From assembly GCF_003086795.1 (NCBI RefSeq), contig NZ_CP026003.1:3849531-3913530 (forward strand): DNA of 64,000 nucleotides, written 5' to 3'. A program made the translations under genes and the position numbers. Under the pieces are notes generated by a model. It was given only the letters and a program-made list of their open reading frames with translations. It had not been told where the DNA came from and did not search any database. Below, piece after piece: positions 44,655-53,828 of the stretch; within the stretch, counting starts at the first letter, position 1, and the number at the start of each line of letters is the position of its first letter. The stretch is from Stenotrophomonas sp. SAU14A_NAIMI4_5 (GTDB taxonomy: Bacteria; Pseudomonadota; Gammaproteobacteria; Xanthomonadales; Xanthomonadaceae).

Positions 44655-45018
44655 TCTTGTTTCCTGGTGCAGGTCACTGAAGTCAAAAAGTGTGCTCTTC
44701 CGAATCGCCCCCTCCCCGGGAACAGACCTTTCAGCGCACGTCTGGCGCACGGTGCCGGCAGGTAACTGCATCGGCCAGCACGGTGCTGCAACGCGAACGA
44801 GGCCGGTGAAGGAAAACCCGCAGGGGCCTCGGACGATTCGATTCTACGACTGCCCTGCGCGGCCACTACCGGCACCGATGGGACGCTTCGTCGTGGAACC
44901 TGTCGACGATTCCGAGAATCGCACCTGCGGCAAAACCGGCGCTGAATACAGCCCTTTCAAGCCGCTCAAGTTCGCACCCGCGCGGCCGACGCACGCGCAA
45001 CCGCCCGACCGTGCAAAG
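44655..45018. other. 364-bp gap without a recognised gene
   Basis: It lies between the CBS gene start and the pectinesterase stop. It should hold the CBS promoter, but no convincing -35/-10 pair, repeat or small gene was seen. Open frames here are not gene-like. Confidence 0.5.
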
Positions 45019-45978
45019 TCAGGGGAACGGTCGCCAGCTGCCGAGCACCGCCTCGGTGGTGTACTGCGCGGCCTCGTCACCGGACAGGTGATGCGACCAC
45101 GCCACGCGTTCTTCCGGTGAGGCACCGGCACCGACGCTGCCGAACTCGCCGTAGTAAGTGGTACGTTCGGCATCGGGCTTGTCCCAGTTGTGCCAGCCAG
45201 CCTGCACGATGTGCGGGCCCAGGTTGGACTGCAGGAATACCGTGCGTGCGAACGGCCGCCACGGCCGCCCCAGGTAGGCGGTGCCCATGCCTTCGCCACG
45301 CAGCAGCGCGCGACGGAACACGTAGCCGAAGCGCTGTCCTTCCGGCGTGGATGCCGCGGTGACCCAGCCCAGCTTGCCCTTGGACACGATCGTGCAGTCA
45401 TCGAACAACGCCGTGGCCGCACCGAAGATGAAATCCACCGTGCCTTCGATGTAGCAGTCCTTGAAGTGCAGCACGCTGCCTTCGTGCGTGTAGAGCGTGT
45501 CCTGGTTGCCGAGCAGGCGCACGTTGCGGAAGCCGCCGCGCGGCGGTGCGGCATACAGCGCCAGTGCCTGGCCGACGTTGCCGGCGTTGTTCTCGATGGT
45601 CAGGTCTTCGGCGATGAACTCATCGCCATACACGTACACCGTGGCCGAGCCACTGGTGCGCATCGCTTTGCCGGTGGCCGGATCGACCAGGTCGGCGTAG
45701 TTGTTCCAGCTGAGGATGGACGCGCCGGCGCCGGCGCCGCGCAGCGTCACCCGGCTCTTTTCCTTCGGCACCTTCACCACGCCGCGGTACAGCCCCTCGC
45801 GCAGCACGATGACCTGGCGCGTGCGGTTGCCGTCGGGCACCGCATCGATGGCCGCCTGCACGCTGCGGTAGTCACCGCTGCCATCGGCGGCCACCACCCA
45901 GTCGCGCGCGGCGGCAGGCAGCGCGGCCAGCACCAGCAGGCCGGCCAGGGGGAGGGAGAAACGGCTTAGCTGCGGCAT
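45019..45978 (-). CDS. exported pectinesterase (carbohydrate esterase family 8)
   Basis: A 319-residue enzyme that removes methyl esters from pectin. The signal peptide ends near residue 24 (A-L-P-A-A-A-R-D). Family blocks are in order: G-D-Y-R-S-V-Q-A-A-I-D-A-V-P, Q-A-L-A-L, G-N-Q-D-T-L-Y-T with one catalytic Asp, V-D-F-I-F-G-A with the second Asp, and L-G-R-P-W-R with the catalytic Arg. Start at 45978. It lies 71 bp after a TonB-dependent receptor gene in the same direction. An intact pectin-modifying enzyme points to plant contact, as in Xanthomonas. Confidence 0.93.
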   Translation of the reverse strand: MPQLSRFSLPLAGLLVLAALPAAARDWVVAADGSGDYRSVQAAIDAVPDGNRTRQVIVLREGLYRGVVKVPKEKSRVTLRGAGAGASILSWNNYADLVDPATGKAMRTSGSATVYVYGDEFIAEDLTIENNAGNVGQALALYAAPPRGGFRNVRLLGNQDTLYTHEGSVLHFKDCYIEGTVDFIFGAATALFDDCTIVSKGKLGWVTAASTPEGQRFGYVFRRALLRGEGMGTAYLGRPWRPFARTVFLQSNLGPHIVQAGWHNWDKPDAERTTYYGEFGSVGAGASPEERVAWSHHLSGDEAAQYTTEAVLGSWRPFP

Positions 45979-46049
45979 GCGGCGTCCTGCGGGCAAGAGG
46001 GACGAAGGGCGGCCGGCGTTGCGTGCCGGCCGCGATCCAGGGGCAACGA

Positions 46050-48794
46050 TCAGAACTTGTAGCGCAGGCCGAGCAGGAATTCGCGGCCGGTCTGGGTGTA
46101 GGTCAGCGGCAGTTTCCATGCCGAGGTACCCACCCACTCGTTGCTGGTTTCATTGGTCAGGTTGATGCCTTCCAGGCTGACTTCCAGATGGTCGTCGATC
46201 TTCCAGCTGATCGAGGCATCCACCGTGTCCACCGCATCCATGCCGTGGAAGCTGAAGCCCTGCACGCTGGCCGGCACCTGGGTGTAGTAGCCGTCGCGAT
46301 GGGTGTAGGACACGCGCGCGCCCAGCTTCTCGCCTTCGTAGAACAGCGTGCTGTTGTACGAATTCTTCGACAGGCCGGTCAGATCGGTCTTCAGCGAGGC
46401 CGCACCGGTGGAGGTGAGGTACTGGATCTGCGAATCGACCCAGGTGTAGTTCAGCTGCAGGCCCAGGTTGCTCCAGCGTCCCGGCAGGAAGCTGAAGGGC
46501 TGCACGTAGTTGAACTCGGCACCCTTGAGGTCACCACCGGGCGTGTTCAACGGACGGGTGAACGTGAAGTCTTCATTGGGCGACACGCCGGTGCCGTCGA
46601 GCAGGCTGGCCGGCAGGCCACTGGCACTGAACGGCATGACCGTGCTGGTGCCCTGCACGAAGCTTTCGATGTCCTTGTGGAACAGCGCCAGGCCGAGCAG
46701 GCCGCCTTCCTGGAAGTACCACTCCACGCCCAGGTCCAGCGTGCGTGCGCGGATCGGGTCCAGGTTCGGGTTGCCGCCGTTGACGTAGCGGTGGCCGCTG
46801 GACAGGCTCAGCGTCGTGCCCGGGGTCAGCGAGGACAGACCGGGGCGTGCCATCACCTTGGCCGCACCGAAGCGCAGCATCAGGTCCGGTGACAGCTCGG
46901 CCACCAGGTTCAGCGACGGCAGCGTATCGGTGTAGTCGCGCGACACATGGGTCAGCACCATCGCGCCATCCACCGTGGAATAACCGGTGGAGGACTGGGT
47001 GGTCTTGACCCGGCGCACGCCCACGTTGCCCGACACCGGCACGCTGCCGACATCGAAGCCGAACTCGCCCATCAGCCACGCGCCGCGGTCACGCTCTTCC
47101 ACGCTGCGGCGGGTCGCGTTGCGTTCGTACAGCTGGTAGATGCCCTGCCCGCTGTAGATGCCCAGCAGCTGCGACAACGCGGCCAGGTCGGGCACGGCCC
47201 AGGCATCGGGCGAACCGGCCACGCCGCCCAGGCGGGCGATGTCGACCAGTGCCGCCGGCACCGTGTAGCTGCCATCGGCGAACGCCGGCACCACGGTTTC
47301 GCTCTGCCGGCGGTACTCGCTGGTGTCGAACGTGTAGTCCTTGGCGAGCAGGCCGCCCCGCAGGGTGAACGACGGCCCGAAGTTCCAGGTGAAATCCAGC
47401 GCGCCGTTGTCGAAGCTGTTGCTGGCGTACTGCGGGCGCAGGCGCACTTCGGCCAGGGTCCAGCCGCTGGTGTCGGTGGGGTCGATGCCGTAATTGAAGG
47501 TCGGGTGGGTGACGCTGTCGCGGAAGTCGTAGCTGTAGCCGGACACGTTGGCCTTGTCCATGATCAGCGTGGTCTGCACCGGGTTGGCGTGCTTCGAGCT
47601 GGAATGGCCGACCAGCAGGTTGACCTTGAACGCATCGCTGAAGCGATGTTCGCCACTCAGCGAGACCTGCTTGAAGGCAGTGTTCCACTCATCGCGGCGC
47701 TGTTCGGAACGCACGCCGGCACCATCGAACAGGCCGTACAGCAGCGCGCCGGACGTGGGATCGATGTAGCCGTCGCGCAGCACCATGTTCTGCTTCTGCG
47801 CCGAGTAGGCAAACGAGATCGCCTCGATGTACTTCTCGCTGCGCACGGTATCGATCTTCGAATACAGCGCGTCCAGCGCGAACTCGGTGTTGTCGGTCGG
47901 CTTCCACTGCAGCGAGGCGGTCACGCCCAGGCGCTTCTGGTCGTGTTCCAGCAGCGTGTAGCGCGGGAAATACGGGTGCCACACACCATCGGCCAGGCCG
48001 GCGGTGAACGGCGAGCTGGGGCTGAAGCCACCGTTGCTGCTGGCGCTGTACCAGCGGCCGGTGTTGCTGCCTTCCTCGCGCACGCGGCGTTCGGAATAGG
48101 CCACCGACAGCAGCCCACCGAAACGCCCGTCGGCCCAGGTGTCGGCGATCAGCGCGGCCGCACGCGGGCTGGCCTTCTCGGAAAGATCGTTGAAGCTGCC
48201 CTGCCCGCTCGCCGCGAAGGTGAAGCCGTCGTAGTCGAACGGGCGCGCGGTGCGCAGGTCCACGGTTGCACCCAGCGAGCCCTCTTCCACGTCGGCCGAG
48301 GCGGTCTTGCGCACGATCAGCTGCGAGAACAGGTCCGAGGCGAACACGTTGAAGTCGAAGCCACGGCTGCGGTTGGTGCCGCCGGACTGGTCCGAGCCGC
48401 CGACGGTGGTCAGCGCCTCCAGGCCGTTGATGCGAACGCGGGTGAAATCCGGGCCGAGGCCGCGCACGGAGATGTTGCGGCCTTCGCCCGCGTCGCGGGT
48501 GATGGTCACGCCGGGGATGCGCTGCAGCGATTCGGCCAGGTTGAGATCGGGGAAGTTGGCGATGTCCTCGGCCACCACCGCATCAACCATGCCCTTTTCC
48601 GAACGCTTGATGTCCAGCGCCTTTTCCACGCTGGCGCGGTAGCCGGTCACCGTCACCGCATCCAGTTCGGTGGGGTTGGCCGCCGCAGCGTCCTGGGCGG
48701 TGGCCGGGGCGGCCAGGGCAAGCAGCACGGCACTGGCCAGCGCGCTGGCGGCCAAGGTAACCGGTGTCTTTTTACGATTCAGCCTGTGCGTCAT
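46050..48794 (-). CDS. TonB-dependent receptor, probable carbohydrate uptake
   Basis: A 914-residue outer membrane receptor. The signal peptide ends near A-P-A-T-A-Q. The plug domain has L-D-A-V-T-V-T-G-Y-R-A-S-V-E, I-P-G-V-T-I-T-R-D-A-G-E-G-R and V-R-G-L-G-P-D-F-T-R-V-R-I-N-G, the pattern of the sugar-type receptors common in Xanthomonadaceae. A long beta-barrel ends in the terminal aromatic L-R-Y-K-F. Placement before the pectinesterase gene suggests uptake of pectin-derived oligosaccharides; that is an inference. It is probably regulated with the esterase from the upstream region. Confidence 0.9.
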   Translation of the reverse strand: MTHRLNRKKTPVTLAASALASAVLLALAAPATAQDAAAANPTELDAVTVTGYRASVEKALDIKRSEKGMVDAVVAEDIANFPDLNLAESLQRIPGVTITRDAGEGRNISVRGLGPDFTRVRINGLEALTTVGGSDQSGGTNRSRGFDFNVFASDLFSQLIVRKTASADVEEGSLGATVDLRTARPFDYDGFTFAASGQGSFNDLSEKASPRAAALIADTWADGRFGGLLSVAYSERRVREEGSNTGRWYSASSNGGFSPSSPFTAGLADGVWHPYFPRYTLLEHDQKRLGVTASLQWKPTDNTEFALDALYSKIDTVRSEKYIEAISFAYSAQKQNMVLRDGYIDPTSGALLYGLFDGAGVRSEQRRDEWNTAFKQVSLSGEHRFSDAFKVNLLVGHSSSKHANPVQTTLIMDKANVSGYSYDFRDSVTHPTFNYGIDPTDTSGWTLAEVRLRPQYASNSFDNGALDFTWNFGPSFTLRGGLLAKDYTFDTSEYRRQSETVVPAFADGSYTVPAALVDIARLGGVAGSPDAWAVPDLAALSQLLGIYSGQGIYQLYERNATRRSVEERDRGAWLMGEFGFDVGSVPVSGNVGVRRVKTTQSSTGYSTVDGAMVLTHVSRDYTDTLPSLNLVAELSPDLMLRFGAAKVMARPGLSSLTPGTTLSLSSGHRYVNGGNPNLDPIRARTLDLGVEWYFQEGGLLGLALFHKDIESFVQGTSTVMPFSASGLPASLLDGTGVSPNEDFTFTRPLNTPGGDLKGAEFNYVQPFSFLPGRWSNLGLQLNYTWVDSQIQYLTSTGAASLKTDLTGLSKNSYNSTLFYEGEKLGARVSYTHRDGYYTQVPASVQGFSFHGMDAVDTVDASISWKIDDHLEVSLEGINLTNETSNEWVGTSAWKLPLTYTQTGREFLLGLRYKF

Positions 48795-48830
48795 GAAAAT
48801 CCCTTGCAATCACTGCTACTGGCGGTCGAG

Positions 48831-48853
48831 GGTGTCGATCAAGACATGACACC
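48831..48853 (-). promoter_or_regulatory. inverted repeat upstream of the TonB receptor gene
   Basis: GGTGTC and GACACC arms separated by 11 bp, 37-59 bp upstream of the ATG. It may be an operator for a local sugar regulator; no such regulator is in the window. Confidence 0.3.
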
Positions 48854-48985
48854 GGGGGACACGAAACGTAACAGCGTCATGGAACTGACACATCATGCGC
48901 TGCAGCAAGACAGCGGAAGGCGCCCGCAAGCGCCTGACCACAAAGGGAAATTCGCGCCCCGCCCAGCAAGCCGCCAGGCGCAGGG

Positions 48986-49936
48986 TCAGGCCGTGTGTGC
49001 AGCCGGCGGCGCCGGGGGCGGCAGCGGCCTTGCGCGGGTCGCCCACCAGCACAGCAGCGAGCCTGCGGTCACGCAGGCCACGCCCTGCACGAAGCCCATG
49101 CCCGGGTGCAGCGACAGCCACACGCTGCTCCACAGCACCGACAGCACCGGGGCGAAGTAGGAGAAGATCGCCATCGAGGTGACGTTGCCGTGCTGCAGGC
49201 CATGGTTCCAGCACGAATAGGCGGTGGCGGTGAGCAGGCCGAACACTGCCACCTGGGCCAGGCCGCCCCAGTGCAGGTGCAGCGGCGGCGCGTCGCCCAG
49301 CGCGTACTTCAGCCACAGCACCGCGGCGGTGGCGATCATGAACAAAGGCACCGCGTTGCGCGAACCGCCGATGCGCTTGGTCACCAGCGAATAGGTGGCC
49401 CACATGCACGAGGCGGCCAGCGCCAGTGCGTAGGCCAGCGGGTTGCTGCGCAGGTTGGCCAGCAGCATCGCCGGCGACCACGCGCCTTCGCCGGTGATGA
49501 CCAGCACCACGCCCAGCAGGCACAGCACGGTGGCCGGCAGCAGCAGCCAGTTGCCGCGCTGCATGCGGGTCAGCACGGTCAGCAGCACCGTCAGGCACGG
49601 CCACAGGTAGTTGATCATCACCAGTTCCAGCGCCTGCCCACGGTGGTGGGCCAGGCCGATGGACAGCGACAGCGAGATCTCGGTGCCGATGAACAACGCA
49701 CCGCCGATCAGCAGGTAGCGTCGCGGCAGCTGCGAGGGTCGCGGCACGCCCAGGATGAGCGCCGAGAACACGGCGGCGGCAGTGAAGATCAGGGCGGCGC
49801 CACCAACGGCACCGAAGATCTCGCTGATCGTGCGCAGCATGCCCAGGGTCGGGCTCCACAGCAGCACGGCGCTGGCGCCGATGAGGGTCGGAAGATGGGG
49901 TGACGCGGAGGCGCGCAGGGCGCGGAAGCCGTACAT
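48986..49936 (-). CDS. YddG-like aromatic amino acid exporter (DMT family)
   Basis: A 316-residue inner membrane protein with about ten helices. L-I-G-A-S-A-V-L-L-W-S near the start, the N-Y-L-W-P-C-L-T-V-L region and W-N-H-G-L-Q-H-G-N resemble YddG, which exports aromatic amino acids and related compounds. The start at 49936 gives M-Y-G-F-R-A; the frame is open further upstream, but that part is Pro/Arg-rich with no helix. The 298-bp gap to the next gene upstream holds no recognised feature apart from promoter space. Confidence 0.82.
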   Translation of the reverse strand: MYGFRALRASASPHLPTLIGASAVLLWSPTLGMLRTISEIFGAVGGAALIFTAAAVFSALILGVPRPSQLPRRYLLIGGALFIGTEISLSLSIGLAHHRGQALELVMINYLWPCLTVLLTVLTRMQRGNWLLLPATVLCLLGVVLVITGEGAWSPAMLLANLRSNPLAYALALAASCMWATYSLVTKRIGGSRNAVPLFMIATAAVLWLKYALGDAPPLHLHWGGLAQVAVFGLLTATAYSCWNHGLQHGNVTSMAIFSYFAPVLSVLWSSVWLSLHPGMGFVQGVACVTAGSLLCWWATRARPLPPPAPPAAHTA

Positions 49937-50234
49937 GGGGGCGACGACAACAGAAGGCGATCGGTTGAAAGGCACGCGCAGCGATGCGCCCGGCCCCGAC
50001 AGCGGGACAGGCAGGTCATGCGGACGCGTGGGTCCTGGGGAGTACGCTGGTCCGTAGCGTCGTCCCCGGAACGCCCCGGCACTGTGCGTTGCAGGGGGGT
50101 ACGGCGGGAGGCGGGTTACAGCAGCCGACTGGCCGAAGCGGATTGTACGCTTTCGATGCTGCGCCGCAATATGGCCCTGTTCATCCACTCACCTTTGCGT
50201 AGAATTCCCGCCCCCACGCAAAGGAATGACTGTG

Positions 50235-50708
50235 ATGACATTGACCCCCACCCGGATGTTCGCCCCGATCTTCGCCGTCCTGCTGGCTGCACCCACGGCG
50301 CATGCTGCAACGACCATCGACGCAGCGCAGTGGCAGAAGCTGGCACCCACGCTGCAGGCTGCACTGGAATGCCGCGCGGACCCGGATGCCGCAGCCAAGG
50401 CCCTGGCCGGCCTGTCGGTCAACCTGGATGGCACCGACGAACCGATCAAGCCGCCGGTGCCGTTCACCGTGTTCGGCCTGCAGGTCCGCTCGTTCTCGGT
50501 CTACATCGATCCCGACGGCGACCTGGGGGCCAGCTACACCAGCAAGCTCTCGGCCAATGCCGCAGCGGTGCGCAACGCCTCCAAGCTGGGCAGGAAGCCC
50601 GAGCGCGATACCAGCATGGGTGTGCTGTCGATCGCCCAGGATGGATCGGCACAGCTGACCTGCCTGGTCTATGGCGCCTACGACGAGCGCGACTACCAGG
50701 AACCGTAA
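50235..50708 (+). CDS. exported protein of unknown function
   Basis: A 157-residue protein with a signal peptide (V-L-L-A-A-P-T-A-H-A). The ATG at 50235 has an AAGGA site 9 bases upstream; the in-frame ATG at 50226 is too close to it. Mature features: one Cys in L-E-C-R-A-D and one in Q-L-T-C-L-V-Y, which could pair, and V-F-G-L-Q-V-R-S-F-S-V-Y-I-D-P-D-G-D-L-G. No family recognised. Convergent with the dikinase-like gene. Confidence 0.72.
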   Translation: MTLTPTRMFAPIFAVLLAAPTAHAATTIDAAQWQKLAPTLQAALECRADPDAAAKALAGLSVNLDGTDEPIKPPVPFTVFGLQVRSFSVYIDPDGDLGASYTSKLSANAAAVRNASKLGRKPERDTSMGVLSIAQDGSAQLTCLVYGAYDERDYQEP

Positions 50709-50747
50709 GCGACCCGTGGCGTGCGCAGCAGCCCTGTTCCGGCAGGG

Positions 50748-52697
50748 CTAGCGCGCGCTTCCTTCCACATACGGGCGCGACTGCAGGATCAGCACCTCAT
50801 CGCCGACCACGGCCCATTCAATGTCCTGGTCGGCACCACCCAGCGCCTGCCTGGTACGGGTACCGATGCGCGCCAACCGTGCAATCAGTGCATCGGTCAG
50901 CACCTGCCGCGAACCGGTGATCGGCACCTCGCGCACACCGCCACCCGCACGCGCCACCAGCTGGGTGTCTTCGGCCGACCGGCTCAGCACCTGTACCGCC
51001 TTCGACCACGATGAGTACATCACCTGCTCGGCCTGGCGTTTGCCTTCCACCACGCGGATGCCCAGCCCGCGCTTGGCCGAGATGTAGGTGACATGGCGAC
51101 GCGCGGCATCGAAGGGATCGCGGGTGATCATCACCCCGGAGCTGTCCGACGGCGCGGCCACCTGCACCAGCACCGCCATGGCCACCGCATCCTGCGGCAG
51201 GCCCGCCGCCGTGCGCGCTTCGTAGGCCTCGAAGTTGTAGACCGACGCCCAGACCATCTGCACCGCTTTGGCGACCGCCTCCATGCGGGTCACGTTGGGC
51301 ACCGTGGTGTACAGCCCAGCTCCGCTGAAACCCGGCAGATCCTCGGAATTGGACGAGCTGCGCACGAACACCGGCGCGCCCTGCAACTGGTCGCGCCACT
51401 GGCGTTCCAGCGTACGCGCGAAGGCGGCATCGGCGGGCGCGTTCTCGATCTGCGTACGCAGCGACGCCAGCGCATCACGTCGCACCGCCGGATCGCTGTT
51501 GAACCCCGGCCGCTGCTGCAGTTCGCGCAGGCGTTGCGGCACCTGCAGCCGCTGCTGCATGGCCTGGTACTGCGAGAACGGAATGCAGAAGCCATCGGGC
51601 ACCCGTGCCGCCGGTGGCAGCACCGCACGCAGCGTGCCGAGGTTGGCGGCCTTCACCCCGCAGTGCGAGCTGTCACGCGCACGCAGCGCCTGCAGCGGCT
51701 TCAGCGCCACCACGGCCAGGTCCGGGCGCGGCAGGCTGCGCTGCACAGGGCGTGCGGCAGTGGCGGAGGGCGTGCGTGCCGGCCGCGCCAACGGGGTCAC
51801 CCGGTAATCGCTGCCGGTCACCTCCAGCGCCACCCAGCGACCGTCGTACTGGCGCAGCGCGTCCTGCGCATCACGCACGTAGACGTTGGGAATGCCCCAG
51901 CCCTTGGCCAGCAGGTTGACGTGCGACAGCAGCGTCGACGGCCGCTGCGTCACCAACCCGGCGACCGGGGCCAGCGCGATCGGCACCTCATCCAGCACCG
52001 GGATATCGCGCGGCGACAGCGCGGCCAGCTGCGCCTCCGTGCGCACGATGCGCAGGCGCCCCTCCGCCTGCCCGGTGTTCAGCGGCAGGAAGCGCTGCTC
52101 ACGCAGCAGGGCCTCCTGGCTGACGTAGGCCAGCTTCATCTCGCCCGCCAGCTGCTCATGCGCGGTGGAATTGGTCTTGAAGCGGATCGGATCGGAGAAC
52201 GAGGCGCGCAGCACTGCATCGGCCTCGCGCAAAAGCGGCGCGGTCAGCTGGTCGCCTTCCCAGAATTCGTAGGTGTATCCCGGCAGATCCCGCTGCCAGG
52301 CCACGGTCCCGAACAGGAAGCGCCGCTGCGGGTCACGGTATTGCGCGTTCACCGTGGCCTTGTCCATCGAGCGCAGCAGCCGCTGCTGGCGCACGAACTG
52401 CTCGTGCAGGCCGTGGCGGCGCGTGTTGACGTAGTAGATGCGCCCGTTCTCGCGCCGGTCGATGACGAAGATCAGATGCGGCATTTCCAGCGCCGTGCCG
52501 GCGTTGTAGACGCGGGCCATCTGCATGAACTGTGCGCGGCTGTCGATGCGCGGAAGATAGTCCGGCCCTTCGGCCGGCTGCTGTGCCGCGTCAGGGCGAT
52601 GCTCATACGCCGAGGGCTTGCGTGCGGTCTGTGCCAGCGCGGGTGTGGCGCAGGCCAGCAGCAACAGCAGGGTCGCGCGGTGCCATAGGGTATTCAT
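50748..52697 (-). CDS. exported PEP/pyruvate-binding (dikinase-like) protein
   Basis: A 649-residue protein with a signal peptide (L-L-L-L-A-C-A-T-P-A-L-A). After a unique N-terminal region (about residues 25-240), a segment like the phosphohistidine domain appears (S-T-L-L-S-H259-V-N-L-L-A-K-G-W-G-I-P). From about residue 355 an ATP-grasp domain of the pyruvate phosphate dikinase type follows (G-V-K-A-A-N-L-G-T-L, V-F-V-R-S-S-S-N-S-E-D-L-P-G-F, and the ending L-Q-S-R-P). This His-then-ATP-grasp order is like glucan water dikinases, not PEP synthase; the PEP-forming barrel is missing. ATP is not expected outside the cytoplasm, so the reaction is unclear. Start at 52697. Confidence 0.8.
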   Translation of the reverse strand: MNTLWHRATLLLLLACATPALAQTARKPSAYEHRPDAAQQPAEGPDYLPRIDSRAQFMQMARVYNAGTALEMPHLIFVIDRRENGRIYYVNTRRHGLHEQFVRQQRLLRSMDKATVNAQYRDPQRRFLFGTVAWQRDLPGYTYEFWEGDQLTAPLLREADAVLRASFSDPIRFKTNSTAHEQLAGEMKLAYVSQEALLREQRFLPLNTGQAEGRLRIVRTEAQLAALSPRDIPVLDEVPIALAPVAGLVTQRPSTLLSHVNLLAKGWGIPNVYVRDAQDALRQYDGRWVALEVTGSDYRVTPLARPARTPSATAARPVQRSLPRPDLAVVALKPLQALRARDSSHCGVKAANLGTLRAVLPPAARVPDGFCIPFSQYQAMQQRLQVPQRLRELQQRPGFNSDPAVRRDALASLRTQIENAPADAAFARTLERQWRDQLQGAPVFVRSSSNSEDLPGFSGAGLYTTVPNVTRMEAVAKAVQMVWASVYNFEAYEARTAAGLPQDAVAMAVLVQVAAPSDSSGVMITRDPFDAARRHVTYISAKRGLGIRVVEGKRQAEQVMYSSWSKAVQVLSRSAEDTQLVARAGGGVREVPITGSRQVLTDALIARLARIGTRTRQALGGADQDIEWAVVGDEVLILQSRPYVEGSAR

Positions 52698-52794
52698 ACG
52701 GGATCGATCCTTGATGCCGTTACGGAGACAACAGGGTACGTGGTCCGGTGGCGATGGCTCATCCGCCATCGCCACTTCGAACGGCCCGCCTACC

Positions 52795-53256
52795 TCACTT
52801 CGAGCAACGCCCGCGCTGGGCCAGGCTCAGCTGCGCCACCTCGCGGCGGCCCTCGGCTTCAGGCATCACCGTCAGCTTGGCGCCACCGACGAACACGCCC
52901 ATCTTGATCGACTGCTGGATGAAGTAGTTGCGGCCCGCCTCGGTGTAGAGCTTGACGTCGTTGGGCGAGAACTCCGATTCGGTGGAGATCACGTGCTCCT
53001 GGTTGCCCGGCACCAGGGTGTAGAAGAACACCTTGTTGGCCGTCTCACCCAGGCACTCGCCATCGATGCGCAGATCCTTCTTCAGCGCCTGGCCGACGAA
53101 GGAGTTGCGGTACACGTACACGCCCGCCTTGCCTTCTTCCGGTACCGGGAAGCTCTTGGCCACGTCTACCTGGCCCTTGTCCGACATCGGAACACTCGCA
53201 CACCCGGACAGCAGGCTGATCGCCGCTGCCATTGCAACCACGTGCCACTTGCTCAT
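52795..53256 (-). CDS. DUF2846 lipoprotein
   Basis: A 153-residue lipoprotein (lipobox L-L-S-G-C, Cys19) of the DUF2846 family. Typical segments are G-K-A-G-V-Y-V-Y-R-N-S and the later Y-F-I-Q-Q-S-I-K-M-G-V-F-V-G-G-A. The mature part is probably a beta-rich domain attached to the membrane. Function unknown. It lies 97 bp upstream of the dikinase-like gene on the same strand and may be co-expressed. Confidence 0.85.
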   Translation of the reverse strand: MSKWHVVAMAAAISLLSGCASVPMSDKGQVDVAKSFPVPEEGKAGVYVYRNSFVGQALKKDLRIDGECLGETANKVFFYTLVPGNQEHVISTESEFSPNDVKLYTEAGRNYFIQQSIKMGVFVGGAKLTVMPEAEGRREVAQLSLAQRGRCSK

Positions 53257-53636
53257 CTACAGCCCCCTGTTATGCGTGCCATGCACGCGGATTGAATTCT
53301 GCAATCGCACCCGTGTTGAACGGGCGTGGTGGATCGACGCCCACCTCGACGCCGCGGCATTTGCGCAGGTGGGTGGACGGATCGGGAAATCGAGAGTGGC
53401 GCGGGCATCCTCCGTGATGCGGGCGGCGGTGTGCGCAGATGGTGCCATGTCGGCAGGGAGCGTCGCAATCGGCTCGCCACACCCTCTGCCTGCAACAAAT
53501 CGCCTGGTTACAACACTTTCGAACTTTCCAACTTTTCTCATTGGCGGCCAAGGCCATCCATGCGAAACATGGACCGCCACCGAAAACGGGTGGCACGGGC
53601 TTGCAATCCCGTTTGAACTACCTAGCAGTTACGCTT

Positions 53637-53813
53637 GTCTGTCGGCGCCATCCTCTGTGGATGGCGTCGGCAGACATTCTGCCCGCGCACCTATGGCGGG
53701 CGGCGCGTGGGGGCCTCGTGCCCGCCGGCTTTTCGCTAGGTTGTTCACCGGTATTGCAACCACGCACCGTCCGCCACCCTCGCCGTTAAGCGGGGTGGCT
53801 CCTTTGCCGCATG
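53637..53813 (+). other. structured leader-like sequence upstream of the 133-residue gene
   Basis: The gap 53257-53828 (572 bp) has no credible gene; its first part is lower in GC and shows nothing clear. From 53637 hairpins follow closely: a 17-bp stem with two G-T pairs and loop TCTGT (53637-53675), a GCGGGC / GCCCGC stem (about 53697-53731), a short GGTTG / CAACC stem, and a CCACCC-CGC / GCG-GGGTGG stem with loop CGTTAA ending near the ribosome site. This could be an mRNA leader with regulatory folding or a small RNA. Confidence 0.4.
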
Positions 53814-53828
53814 CATGAGGAAGCCGCC

